Shown piece by piece: positions 24,084 to 32,565 of a stretch of DNA of 64,000 nt. How positions within the stretch are numbered: position 1 is the first letter of the stretch; every line of letters starts with the position of its first letter. The notes below the pieces were generated by a model. The model saw only the letters and a program-made list of their open reading frames with translations, did no database searches and had not been told where the DNA came from. The position numbers were made by a program, and so were the translations under genes. Source of the stretch: Paractinoplanes deccanensis (GTDB lineage: Bacteria; Actinomycetota; Actinomycetes; Mycobacteriales; Micromonosporaceae); NCBI RefSeq assembly GCF_016862115.1, contig NZ_BOMI01000006.1, positions 32,285 through 96,284 on the forward strand, read 5' to 3'.

Positions 24084-24673
24084 CCGTCGATCCCGTCTGT
24101 GAGGTCGAGCTGGGGGAAGTCGTGCAGGGCGGCCCGCACCCGCTTGCGGGCGCTGTGCAGCCGCGACCGGACGGTGCCGACCGGGATGTCCAGCGCGCGG
24201 GCCACCTCGGGGTAGCTCAGCTGGGCCTGGCTGATCAGGGTCAGCACCTCGCGCTCGCCCAGCGGCAGCTCGGCGAGCACGGCGGCCAGGGCCCGGACGT
24301 GGCCGGCCGCGGCGACCCGGGCCAGCACCCGGTCGTCGGCGGCGGCGAGCGCCGGGTCGATGCCGGTGCGGGCCAGCGCCCGGTACTGCCGGACCTCCGC
24401 CCGCTGGTGGCCGCGGAGCAGGTTCGCCGCGATGCCGTAGAGCCAGGGCAGCGCGTCGGGCCGGCTCAGGTCGTACGTCTCCCGGCCGCGGAACGCGATC
24501 AGGAAGGTCTCACCCATGAGGTCGTCGGCGAGGGTGTGGCCGACCCGGCGGGACAGGTAGCGGTGGATCGCCCCGGCGTGCCGGTCGAAGATCGCGCCGA
24601 AGGCCTCGGGCTGCCGGGCGGAGAGCCGGATCAGGTCACCGTCGCTCAGCTCGGTCACCGGTTCGGCGCTCAC
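24080..24673 (-). CDS. ECF RNA polymerase sigma factor (second in window)
   Basis: A 197-residue sigma factor. Region 2 is EAFGAIFDRHAGAIHRYL ... LADDLMGETFLIAFRGRETYD (about 23-68); region 4 is LPLGEREVLTLISQAQLSYPEVARALDIPVGTVRSRLHSARKRV (about 135-180). It begins at a GTG and is coupled to the CU044_5270 gene. It is divergent from the HerA-SbcCD operon; the two DnaA boxes lie in the 222-bp space between them, so both transcription units could be affected. Confidence 0.9.
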   Translation of the reverse strand: MSAEPVTELSDGDLIRLSARQPEAFGAIFDRHAGAIHRYLSRRVGHTLADDLMGETFLIAFRGRETYDLSRPDALPWLYGIAANLLRGHQRAEVRQYRALARTGIDPALAAADDRVLARVAAAGHVRALAAVLAELPLGEREVLTLISQAQLSYPEVARALDIPVGTVRSRLHSARKRVRAALHDFPQLDLTDGIDG

Positions 24674-24804
24674 GTCGGCTCCGGGGGCTCGAGATGTCTC
24701 ATGCGTGCCTCTCTGCGTCGGGTGCTTGCGTCACCCCGCCTTTGGCCGATCGGCGGCAATCGGTTCACTCGATCGGGCGCGCCTCCCCCGCGTGAGCAAG
24801 ATCT

Positions 24805-24813
24805 TGTGGATAA
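24805..24813 (-). promoter_or_regulatory. DnaA box TTATCCACA
   Basis: TGTGGATAA on the plus strand is the complement of the classic DnaA box TTATCCACA. It lies 83 bp upstream of the HerA ATG and in the same orientation as the second box. Confidence 0.8.
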
Positions 24814-24836
24814 CTCTGTGTATGAGCACCAGAAGT

Positions 24837-24845
24837 TGTGGACAA
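24837..24845 (-). promoter_or_regulatory. DnaA box TTGTCCACA
   Basis: TGTGGACAA on the plus strand is the complement of TTGTCCACA, the preferred Streptomyces DnaA box. It starts 32 bp (three helical turns) from the first box and lies 51 bp before the HerA ATG. Confidence 0.8.
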
Positions 24846-24895
24846 CGCGTGCCAACCGACGCCGCGTGCGCCTTCTGTCGTACCCCTGGTGCACG

Positions 24896-26686
24896 ATGAT
24901 CGGCGTGTCTGACGAAGCTGCCCTTCCCCGCGGCGGAAAACAAAATGACAAATCGGACGTGGACCCCGTCGGGCGGGTTCTGGGTACCGCTGATGCCACC
25001 CCGCTGCAGTTCTGGACGGCCGTGACCCCGGGCAGCTACCTGCAGCTCGACGACGTCGTGGTCACCACCCGCGATCTGCCGGACCGCGAACCGGTCACGA
25101 TCGCCGGCGTGGTCACCCAGGTGCGTGCCCGGCACGAGGGCGCCCAGTTCGACTCCGACGTCTTCGCGATCGCCGACGGCACGCTCCCGGCGATGGTGCA
25201 GGAGGCGGCCGAGATCACCACCACCAGGGTCGACCCGGAGCTGTACGTTCCGCCCGCGCCCGGCGCCGTGGTGCACCGCGCCTCCGGCGAGGCCCGCGAC
25301 GCCGCCCTGCACTTCGACCGCATGGAACGGCGCATCCCGATGGGCACCGGCCGCGACGGCGTCCCGGTCTTCCTCAACGCCGACTTCCTCGACGGCACCC
25401 GCGGCGCCCACGTCTCCATCTCCGGCATCTCCGGCGTCGCCACCAAGACCAGTTTCGCGACGTTCCTGCTCTACTCGGTCTTCCGCTCGGGCCAGCTGGG
25501 CGCCGACGGCGCCAACGCCCGCGCGCTGATCTTCAACGTCAAGGGCGAGGACCTGCTCTTCCTCGACCACCCCAACACCAAGCTCGACGACACCACCGGG
25601 GCCGCCTACAAGCTCCTCGAGCTGCCGGCGAACCCTTTCCCCGACGTGCGGGTGTACGCTCCGCCGCGCGCCGGCGACTCCTCCGGCGCCCCCGACGTCA
25701 GCAGCCGCCTCACCGGGGTCGACGCGTTCTACTGGACGCTCGAGGAGTTCTGCTCGGCCCGCCTGCTGCCCTACGTGTTCGCCGACGCCGACGACGAGCG
25801 CCAGCAGTACACGATGGTGGTCCACTCGGTCACCGCCCACCTGCACCGGCACGCCGTGCCCGCCGAGGGCGGCATCAGCATCGACGGCCGCCGCATCGGG
25901 TCCTACGGCGACCTGGTCGACCACATCGTCGAGCAGCTCACCGACGACGACACCCGCTCCACCTGGGCGGGCAGCGCGGTCAACATGGGCACCGTCAACG
26001 CGTTCGCCCGGCGCCTGATCGGCAGCAAGCGCGACCTGTCCCGGCTGATCCGCGGCGACCTGGCCCAGCGCCGCCCGCACCAGATCAAGACCGCCGAGTC
26101 GGCCCAGGTCACCGTCGTCGACCTGCACAACCTGCCGGACCGCGCGCAGCGGTTCGTGGTCGGCGTGACGCTCAAGACCGAGTTCGAGGAGAAGGAGAAG
26201 GCCGGCACCGGCCGCCCGCTGCTCTTCGTGGTCCTCGACGAGCTCAACAAGTACGCGCCGCGCGAGGGCACCTCGCCGATCAAGGAGGTGCTGCTCGACA
26301 TCGCCGAGCGCGGGCGCTCGCTCGGCGTCATCCTGATCGGCGCTCAGCAGACCGCGAGCGAGGTCGAGCGGCGCATCGTGACCAACTCGGCGATCCGCGT
26401 CGTCGGCCGGCTCGACCCGGCCGAGGCGGCCCGCCCCGAGTACGGTTTCCTGCCGCCCGCGATGCGCCAGCGCGCCCTGCTCGCCCGGCCGGGCACGATG
26501 TTCGTCAACCAGCCCGACATCCCGGTGCCGCTCTGCGTGGAGTTTCCCTTCCCCGCCTGGGCCACCCGCAAGTCGGAGTCGGGCCCGCCCCCGTCGTCCA
26601 CCATGAAGTCGATCGTCCAGGGCGCCGACCCGTTCGCCGTAGTGGGCGGACGCGGCGGTTCGCCGGACGACGACATCCCGTTCTAG
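24896..26686 (+). CDS. herA: HerA-like DNA translocase ATPase
   Basis: A 596-residue HerA/VirD4-superfamily ATPase. An N-terminal HAS-barrel-like domain (about 25-110; GSYLQLDDVVVTTRDLP) precedes the RecA-like core with Walker B LLFVVLDELNKYAP (about 442-456) and the distal GAQQTASEVERRIVTNSAIRVVGRLD segment. The P-loop is unusual: SGVATKTS has the Lys but not the canonical G-K-T context. HerA hexamers drive DNA-end resection with NurA in archaea. The start is ATG 24896 or GTG 24905; upstream codons read through non-coding DNA and the sigma gene. The sbcD gene follows 9 bp later. Confidence 0.85.
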   Translation: MIGVSDEAALPRGGKQNDKSDVDPVGRVLGTADATPLQFWTAVTPGSYLQLDDVVVTTRDLPDREPVTIAGVVTQVRARHEGAQFDSDVFAIADGTLPAMVQEAAEITTTRVDPELYVPPAPGAVVHRASGEARDAALHFDRMERRIPMGTGRDGVPVFLNADFLDGTRGAHVSISGISGVATKTSFATFLLYSVFRSGQLGADGANARALIFNVKGEDLLFLDHPNTKLDDTTGAAYKLLELPANPFPDVRVYAPPRAGDSSGAPDVSSRLTGVDAFYWTLEEFCSARLLPYVFADADDERQQYTMVVHSVTAHLHRHAVPAEGGISIDGRRIGSYGDLVDHIVEQLTDDDTRSTWAGSAVNMGTVNAFARRLIGSKRDLSRLIRGDLAQRRPHQIKTAESAQVTVVDLHNLPDRAQRFVVGVTLKTEFEEKEKAGTGRPLLFVVLDELNKYAPREGTSPIKEVLLDIAERGRSLGVILIGAQQTASEVERRIVTNSAIRVVGRLDPAEAARPEYGFLPPAMRQRALLARPGTMFVNQPDIPVPLCVEFPFPAWATRKSESGPPPSSTMKSIVQGADPFAVVGGRGGSPDDDIPF

Positions 26687-26695
26687 GGTTCTGCG

Positions 26696-27847
26696 ATGCG
26701 CATCCTGCACACCTCCGACTGGCACGTCGGCAAGGTCCTCAAGGGCCGTAACAGGCACGAGGAGCACATCCGCGTGCTGGCCCAGGTCGTCGAGATCGCC
26801 AAGGCCGAGCGGCCCGATCTGGTGATCATCGCGGGTGATCTGTATGACACCGCGGCGCCGACGGCCGACGCGACCCGGGTGGTGACCCGGGCGCTCTCGG
26901 CCCTGCGCAAGACGGGCGCGCGGGTGGTCGCGATCGGCGGCAACCACGACAACGGTGCCGCGCTCGACGCGCTGCGCCCGTGGGCCGACGCCGCCGGCAT
27001 CGAGCTGCGCGGCTCCGTGCGCGACAACCCGGACGACCTGCTGATCACCGGGCAGACCGAGGAGGGCGAGCGCTGGCAGCTGGTCGCCCTGCCGTTCCTC
27101 TCCCAGCGGTACGCGATCCGCGCCGCCGAGATGTACGAGCTCACCGCCGCGGAGGCGTCGCAGACGTACGCCGACCACCTGGGCCGCCTGATCGCGAAGC
27201 TGAGCGAGAAGTTCGCCACCCCCGGCGTGATCAACCTGCTCACCGCCCACCTGACGATCTTCGGGGCGACCACCGGCGGCGGCGAGCGCGAGGCGCACAC
27301 GGTGATGGGCTACGCCGTGCCGGCCACCGTCTTCCCGCAGAGCACCCACTACGTCGCGCTCGGCCACCTGCACCGCTCCCAGCAGGTCATCGCACCGTGC
27401 CCGACCCGCTACAGCGGCAGCCCGCTCGCCGTCGACTTCGGCGAGGAGGAGAACGTCCCGTCGGTCGCGATCGTCGAGGTCGGCACCGACCGGGCGGCGC
27501 GGGTGCGCGACGTGCCGATCACCTCGGCGATCGCGCTGCGCACCGTGCGCGGCACCCTCGAACAGCTCGCGACGGTGAACCTTCCGGACGCCTGGCTCCG
27601 TGTCCTGGTGCGCGAGAAGCCGCGGGTCGGCCTGCGCGAGGACGTGCAGGAGCTGCTGCCCAACGCGCTCGAGGTGCGGATCGACCCCGAGATGATGCCG
27701 GACCGGACGGGAGAACGGATGGCGCAGCGGGCCGGCCGGTCGCCGCGCGAGCTCTTCGGCGACTACCTGGACAGCAAAGACAACGCCGAGGACGGCGTCC
27801 GCGAGCTGTTCGACGAGCTGTACGACGAGGTGAGCACTAACAAATGA
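26696..27847 (+). CDS. sbcD: Exonuclease SbcCD, nuclease subunit D (Mre11-like)
   Basis: A 383-residue Mre11-type phosphoesterase. All metal-binding motifs are present: TSDWHVGK (about 6-13), AGDLYD, GGNHDNG, LLTAHLT and LGHLHRSQ. The C-terminal part (about 270-383) is the SbcD capping region. With SbcC it trims and opens hairpin or protein-blocked DNA ends. It is 9 bp downstream of herA, and its stop codon overlaps a 25-codon repeat-derived frame before sbcC. Confidence 0.93.
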   Translation: MRILHTSDWHVGKVLKGRNRHEEHIRVLAQVVEIAKAERPDLVIIAGDLYDTAAPTADATRVVTRALSALRKTGARVVAIGGNHDNGAALDALRPWADAAGIELRGSVRDNPDDLLITGQTEEGERWQLVALPFLSQRYAIRAAEMYELTAAEASQTYADHLGRLIAKLSEKFATPGVINLLTAHLTIFGATTGGGEREAHTVMGYAVPATVFPQSTHYVALGHLHRSQQVIAPCPTRYSGSPLAVDFGEEENVPSVAIVEVGTDRAARVRDVPITSAIALRTVRGTLEQLATVNLPDAWLRVLVREKPRVGLREDVQELLPNALEVRIDPEMMPDRTGERMAQRAGRSPRELFGDYLDSKDNAEDGVRELFDELYDEVSTNK

Positions 27848-27921
27848 GCGAGCGTAGCGAGCGCAGGCAGCTCAGTGGCCTGGTCTCAGGTTCGACAGAG
27901 CGAAGCGGAGTCGAATCATGA
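27844..27921 (+). repeat. SERSER-type repetitive element / 25-codon frame between sbcD and sbcC
   Basis: The 70-bp gap between sbcD and sbcC is one open frame of 25 codons (MSERSERRQLSG...STERSGVES) that overlaps sbcD and sbcC by ATGA at both ends. Its DNA starts with GAGCGAGCGTAGCGAGCG, a repeat-like string, and ends with an inverted repeat TTCGAC (27891) / GTCGAA (27910) with a 13-nt loop. I recall similar strings scattered near gene starts in Micromonosporaceae. It may be a spread-out repeat that keeps the operon translationally coupled; a functional peptide is doubtful. Confidence 0.5.
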
Positions 27922-30434
27922 GGCCCCTTCGGCTCGACATGGCAGGGTTCACGGTGTTCCGGGACGAGACCACCGTGGACTTCACCGACGCCGACTACTT
28001 CGCGCTGGTCGGGCCGACCGGCTCGGGCAAGTCGACGGTGCTCGACGCGATCACGTTCGCGCTCTACGGCACCGTCCCGCGCTGGGGCGGCGCGCGCGGC
28101 ATCGGCAACGCCCTCGCCCCCTCGGCCACCGAGGCCCGTGTCCGGCTGGTCTTCGAGTCCGCCGGCGACCGCTACGTCGCCACCCGGGTGGTCCGCCGCG
28201 ACGGCCGCGGCAACGTCAAGACCGCCGGGGCCGGCCTCCAGCTGATGCCGCCCGGCTTCGACGTGACCAAGCTCGACACCGGCATGGACCTCGACGACCT
28301 CGGCGACGTGCTGGCGGGCACGCCGGCCGAGATGGACGAGGCCGTGCTGCACGCGGTCGGCCTGCCGTTCGAGCAGTTCACCAGCTGCGTGGTGCTGCCG
28401 CAGGGCCAGTTCGCCGACTTCCTGCACGCCAAGCCGGCCACCCGCCAGCAGATCCTGGTCAACCTGCTGGGCCTGCACGTCTACGAGGAGGTGCAGACCA
28501 AGGCGACCGGCCGGGCACAGACCGCCGAGGGCAAGCTCGCCGTCGTCGACCAAAATCTGGCCGGCCTGGCCGACGCCACCGACGAGGCGGTCGAGGCGGC
28601 GCAGGCCCATCTCGTGCGCATGCGCGAGCTCACGACCGCTGTGGAGCAGGCCGTCCCCGGGTTGCGGGACAGGCGGGCGGCCGAGGCGGCCGCCGCCGCG
28701 AAGCGTGACGAGATCGACGCCGAGCTGCGCCGACTGGGCTCCGTGCGCTCGCCCGCGGGCAGCATGGAGACCGCGGGTGTGATGGCGGCCGCCCGGGCCG
28801 CCGCCGCCGAGGCCGCCGACGAGGTCCGCGCGGCCGAGGAAAAAGAGGAGAAGATCCGGGGTGAGCTGGCCGCGGCCGGCGACGCGGGCTCGCTGAGCCT
28901 CATGCTCGACCGGCATGCCGAGCTCCAGCGGCTGATCGGGCAGGAGGAGTGGTTCGCGGGCGAGGTGTCGGTGGCCGACGTCGAGCACAAGGACGCCCTG
29001 GCGGCGCTGGAGCTGGCGCACAGTGAGCATCTCGGCGCGGCCCAGCTGCTCGAGCAGGCTCGCCTCGACTACACGGAGGCCCAGCGCACGGACCGGGCGG
29101 CGGCCCTGCGAGCGCATCTCGCGGTGGGCGATCACTGCCCGGTCTGCGAGCAGACGGTGACCACCGTGCCGGCCGTCCCCGAGGGGTCGGCGGTGCGTGC
29201 CGCGGAGGCCGCGGGCAAGGCCGCGCGGGCCGCCGCCGAGGCCGCCGAGCAGGCCTGGAAGCAGCGGGACGCGGTCGCGCGCAAGCTGGAGAGCAACCTC
29301 GAGCGCAAGCGCGCCCAGTACGAGCACCACCTGTCACGCCTGGCCGAGGCGCGCGCCGCGGTGGCCGAGTCGCCCGGCGTCGAGGCCCTCCAGCGCCGGC
29401 TCGACGAGCTCGCGCGGCTCCAGAAGCAGCTCGACGAGGCAGCCGCCCGGGTGCGCACCGCGCGCGCCGCCCACCGCAAGGCGCAGGCCGCCGTCGTCGC
29501 CGCCGAGGAGCAGCAGCGCACCGCGTGGCGCGAGTTCGACGCCGTGCGCGACGGGGTCGCCCGCTTCTCACCCCCGCCGGCCGACCGCGACGACCTCGCC
29601 GGCGCCTGGGCGACGCTGGTCGCCTGGGCGGGCGAGTTGGTGGTGGCGCGGCGGTCCGCCCGCGCCGAGGCCGACGAGGCGGTGGCCGCCGCGCACCGCG
29701 ACACCCTGGCCACCATCTCCGACATCTCCGATTTGTTCGCAGCGGCCGGAGTCGCGCCCTCGTCGCGGTCCTCCGCGGCCTCCTTCTCCCCTTCCGCCTC
29801 CGAGGCCGACCTCATCCGGGCCGCGGCCGTGGCCGCCGAGCGCGCCGAGGCGGCCTGGAAGCGCCTGGACGACCGGCGCACCCAGGCCCAGGAGCTGACC
29901 GAGCAACGCATGACCCTCCAGCGCGAGAGCCGGGTCGCCAAGGCGCTCGCCGGCCACCTGCGGGCCAACAACTTCGAGCGCTGGCTGCTGGAGGAGGCGC
30001 TCGACCTGCTCGTCGGCGGCGCTTCGCGGATCCTGCGCGAGCTCACCGGCGGCCAGTACGACCTGATCCACGACAGGGGCGAGTTCTTCGTCATCGACCA
30101 CCACGACGCGGGCCTGCGGCGCGCGGTGCGCACGCTCTCCGGCGGCGAGACGTTCCAGGCCTCGCTGGCCCTGGCGCTCGCGCTCTCCGAGCAGCTCGCC
30201 GGCATGTCGACGACGGCCGCCAGCCTCGAGTCGATCGTGCTGGACGAGGGCTTCGGCACCCTGGACGCGGCCACCCTGGACGTGGTCGCCGCGACGCTGG
30301 AAAATCTGGCCGCCCGCGGCGATCGCATGGTCGGCGTGGTCACCCACGTCAACGCGCTGGCCGAGCGGGTGCCGGTCCGGTTCGAGGTGCGCAAGGACGC
30401 GCGTACCGCCCATGTGGAGAGGGTTGGCCTTTGA
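27918..30434 (+). CDS. sbcC: Exonuclease SbcCD, ATPase subunit C (Rad50-like)
   Basis: An 838-residue SMC-like ATPase. Walker A is GPTGSGKSTVLDAITFALYG (about 31-50), long coiled coils flank a CPVC zinc hook (about residue 406), and the C-terminal half has the ABC signature TLSGGETFQASLALA and Walker B IVLDEGFGTLD. It is shorter than E. coli SbcC (about 1050 residues), so the coiled-coil arms are short. It forms the Mre11-Rad50-type complex with SbcD. The next gene starts at a TTG that overlaps its TGA. Confidence 0.94.
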   Translation: MRPLRLDMAGFTVFRDETTVDFTDADYFALVGPTGSGKSTVLDAITFALYGTVPRWGGARGIGNALAPSATEARVRLVFESAGDRYVATRVVRRDGRGNVKTAGAGLQLMPPGFDVTKLDTGMDLDDLGDVLAGTPAEMDEAVLHAVGLPFEQFTSCVVLPQGQFADFLHAKPATRQQILVNLLGLHVYEEVQTKATGRAQTAEGKLAVVDQNLAGLADATDEAVEAAQAHLVRMRELTTAVEQAVPGLRDRRAAEAAAAAKRDEIDAELRRLGSVRSPAGSMETAGVMAAARAAAAEAADEVRAAEEKEEKIRGELAAAGDAGSLSLMLDRHAELQRLIGQEEWFAGEVSVADVEHKDALAALELAHSEHLGAAQLLEQARLDYTEAQRTDRAAALRAHLAVGDHCPVCEQTVTTVPAVPEGSAVRAAEAAGKAARAAAEAAEQAWKQRDAVARKLESNLERKRAQYEHHLSRLAEARAAVAESPGVEALQRRLDELARLQKQLDEAAARVRTARAAHRKAQAAVVAAEEQQRTAWREFDAVRDGVARFSPPPADRDDLAGAWATLVAWAGELVVARRSARAEADEAVAAAHRDTLATISDISDLFAAAGVAPSSRSSAASFSPSASEADLIRAAAVAAERAEAAWKRLDDRRTQAQELTEQRMTLQRESRVAKALAGHLRANNFERWLLEEALDLLVGGASRILRELTGGQYDLIHDRGEFFVIDHHDAGLRRAVRTLSGGETFQASLALALALSEQLAGMSTTAASLESIVLDEGFGTLDAATLDVVAATLENLAARGDRMVGVVTHVNALAERVPVRFEVRKDARTAHVERVGL

Positions 30435-31402
30435 CCAGGATGTTCGTGGACGCGTGGGACCCGTCCTACGGAGCCTCGTACGAGGGCGCCGACGGCGGCG
30501 AGGGCCCCGCGTCGCCCAGCAGCGCCCAGGTGGACACCGACGTCGAGATCCCCGCGGCCGAGTGGGCACCGATAGACGTCTCCCCGTCGGTCCGCGCCCC
30601 CGACGTGGTCTTCCTGGTCGACGGCGTCCGCCGCAACGACGCCGGCCTGTGGACCGCCGAGGAGGACGGCACGTCGTACGCGGGCCTGGCCGCCTCCTAC
30701 GCGGCCGGCGTGGTCCGCTGCGACCTGATCCGCGGGCAGGCCGAGCTGGTGCAGGCCCGCGTCGGCCGGGGCCTGTTCACGGCGAGCCCGACGGCCACCG
30801 ACGTGCAGGCGGGCACGGTGCGCTACACGGTCCACCGCATCGAGGGCGCCGGCGAGGCCTCCAAGCTGCCGTCCGCCGTCCAGCCCTCGCTGACCGCCCT
30901 CGAGATCGACATCTCCTCCGAGGCCCGGGCGATCGGCTCCGACGGCGCCGACCTGCTCGTGGTCGACGGCCCGCTGCGCAACCGGCGGCAACTCCCCCGG
31001 ACCATCGGCTACGTCAAGACCCAGCAGAAGCAGTACCTTCCCGGCGCGCTGACCCCGGTCGTGACGTCGCTGCGCCCCGGCCAGCGCACCCCCGTGTTCC
31101 ACCTGGGCACCGTCTGGGGCGGCTGGTCCTGGTACCTTCGCCTGCCCGGCGGCTCCGGCGCCCCCTGGTCCGGCATCGTCCGCGTCGAGTGCTCGCCCGA
31201 CCTCGCCCCCGAGGAGGCGATCGAGCTGGCCGACCTGTCCGGCGCGACGCTCCCCCGCTTCGCCTCCGCCTCCTACAAGGACCCGCGCGCCCCGCAAAAC
31301 CTGGTACCGATCGCCGGCCTCGAACGCCGCCTGCGCACCATGCTGGGCGACGCCCGCTTCCTGCACCGCGCCCTGATCAAGGCCACCGCCCTGACCCGCT
31401 GA
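30431..31402 (+). CDS. nurA: NurA-like 5'-3' nuclease of the HerA-SbcCD operon
   Basis: A 323-residue protein that I assign to the NurA nuclease family from motifs and gene order. VVFLVDGVRRND (about 59-70) matches the first NurA Asp motif (VDGS-like), LLVVDGPLRN (about 175-184) matches the second (DGPL), and IGYVKTQQKQYL and a C-terminal LIPIAGLERRLR-like helix follow as in NurA. NurA works with HerA to digest DNA ends. The TTG at 30431 has GGAGAGGG upstream and overlaps the sbcC stop; an ATG is at 30440. It is the last gene of the operon. A formal profile match was not run. Confidence 0.7.
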   Translation: MTRMFVDAWDPSYGASYEGADGGEGPASPSSAQVDTDVEIPAAEWAPIDVSPSVRAPDVVFLVDGVRRNDAGLWTAEEDGTSYAGLAASYAAGVVRCDLIRGQAELVQARVGRGLFTASPTATDVQAGTVRYTVHRIEGAGEASKLPSAVQPSLTALEIDISSEARAIGSDGADLLVVDGPLRNRRQLPRTIGYVKTQQKQYLPGALTPVVTSLRPGQRTPVFHLGTVWGGWSWYLRLPGGSGAPWSGIVRVECSPDLAPEEAIELADLSGATLPRFASASYKDPRAPQNLVPIAGLERRLRTMLGDARFLHRALIKATALTR

Positions 31403-31407
31403 CCCGC

Positions 31408-31413
31408 TATCGT
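31408..31413 (+). promoter_or_regulatory. -10 hexamer TATCGT, leaderless start of the 31421 gene
   Basis: TATCGT ends 7 nt before the ATG at 31421. Confidence 0.5.
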
Positions 31414-31420
31414 CCAGTCC

Positions 31421-31714
31421 ATGCGACTGCTCCCGGTCTCCTACGGCTCCCTGCTGGCCGTGGGAGGCTGGCTGGTCTTCTGGTGGCTGGCCGTCCCCCG
31501 GCACGACATCTGCGCGATGGTCTACCCGGCCCCCGCCGGGTGCGGCGCCGACCGGGTCCCGGTCGCCGCCCTGTGGACCGTCGTCACCGCGGTCCTCTAC
31601 GGCATCGTGCTGTTCTCCGCGGGCCGCCCCCGCCGTCGCCGGCCGGGCACCCTGGCCCTCACCGGCCTGACGATCACAGCCCCCTGCGGGTACGTCTCGG
31701 TGCTCTACGCCTGA
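31421..31714 (+). CDS. Small membrane protein, function unknown
   Basis: A 97-residue protein with two clear transmembrane helices (about 9-25, YGSLLAVGGWLVFWWLAV; and 48-65, ALWTVVTAVLYGIVLF) and a possible third at the end, separated by a loop with two Cys and a basic RPRRRRP stretch. It has its own leaderless-type promoter after the nurA stop. Its end overlaps the convergent SDR gene by 10 bp. No family recognised. Confidence 0.65.
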   Translation: MRLLPVSYGSLLAVGGWLVFWWLAVPRHDICAMVYPAPAGCGADRVPVAALWTVVTAVLYGIVLFSAGRPRRRRPGTLALTGLTITAPCGYVSVLYA

Positions 31715-32526
31715 GCGGCCAGGAACTCGCTGACGCCCCGCAGGCGGGTGCTCAACACCGAGACCGCTTTGTCCGTACGAAGCCGCACGTCGCCGGGGAG
31801 CGACAGTCCCATCTCGACGATCGTGGCCGCCGGTATCCGGGACGCGTCCAGGCCGTCGCGCCGCGCGATGAGAACACCGAGGTCGTAGCGGCTGATCGCC
31901 TCGGGCCCCGCGACGTTCAACACCCCGGCACACCTCCCGGCGGCGAGCTCGAGCAGCGCGTCGGCCAGATCGTCGACGTGCAGCGGCTTGCGGATCATGT
32001 CGGTGAACAGTGCTCCGGCGGTACGCCCGGCGATCAGGTCACGGGTCAGCCGTTCGTGCTGCCCCGCACCATGGCCGAGGATGACCGACGTACGAACCAC
32101 GACAGCGCCGGGATCGACGGCCCGGACCGCCGTCTCGGCAGCGGCCTTCGCGGCACCGTAGCGGTAGACCGGGTCGGGTTCGGCGGTCTCGTCGTACTCG
32201 CCGTCCCGCCCGAAGATCGCGTCGCTGGAGACGTGCACCAGCCGGGCACCCACCTCCGCGGCCGCGACCGCGACGTGCGCGGCGCCGTCGGCCATGACAG
32301 CCCAGTCACTGCGCCCGGCGGCGGTATGGATCACCGCGTCGGGCCGCACCCGCCGCATCAGGTCACGCACCGCGGCCGGGTCCCGGATGTCGAGCCGCTC
32401 CCCGGCCTCCGGCGCCGGCGCGGTGAGGAAGGTGCCCACGACCGACCATCCCGCGGCGGCGGCCCGACGGGCCGTGTGCGAACCCAGGTGGCCGGTGGCC
32501 CCGGTGACAAGTACTCGATTGATCAT
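31705..32526 (-). CDS. Extended SDR, dTDP-4-dehydrorhamnose reductase-like
   Basis: A 273-residue extended SDR of the RmlD type. The NAD(P)-binding motif is VTGATGHLGSHTARR (about 7-21), the catalytic Y-x3-K is in YRYGAAKAAAE (about 127), and SSDAIFGRDGEY matches the RmlD VSTDYVF region. No other deoxysugar genes are nearby, so a role in rhamnose synthesis is not supported; it could reduce a different nucleotide sugar or small molecule. Confidence 0.82.
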   Translation of the reverse strand: MINRVLVTGATGHLGSHTARRAAAAGWSVVGTFLTAPAPEAGERLDIRDPAAVRDLMRRVRPDAVIHTAAGRSDWAVMADGAAHVAVAAAEVGARLVHVSSDAIFGRDGEYDETAEPDPVYRYGAAKAAAETAVRAVDPGAVVVRTSVILGHGAGQHERLTRDLIAGRTAGALFTDMIRKPLHVDDLADALLELAAGRCAGVLNVAGPEAISRYDLGVLIARRDGLDASRIPAATIVEMGLSLPGDVRLRTDKAVSVLSTRLRGVSEFLAAQA

Positions 32527-32553
32527 CGAGCTGGCACTCTACCGCCGGCCCAT

Positions 32554-32559
32554 TATGGT
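32554..32559 (+). promoter_or_regulatory. -10 hexamer TATGGT, leaderless start of the 32566 gene
   Basis: TATGGT ends 6 nt before the ATG at 32566. Confidence 0.5.
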
Positions 32560-32565
32560 TGGTCG

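Noticed and set aside
23687..24895. Extension of the HerA frame upstream by about 400 codons
   Set aside because: It reads through the oppositely oriented sigma and CU044_5270 genes and the DnaA-box region; protein-like sequence begins only at about 24896.
30412..32565. Plus-strand frame running into the P-loop kinase gene
   Set aside because: It overlaps the NurA-like and SDR genes in another frame and lacks conserved sequence; the kinase begins at 32566.
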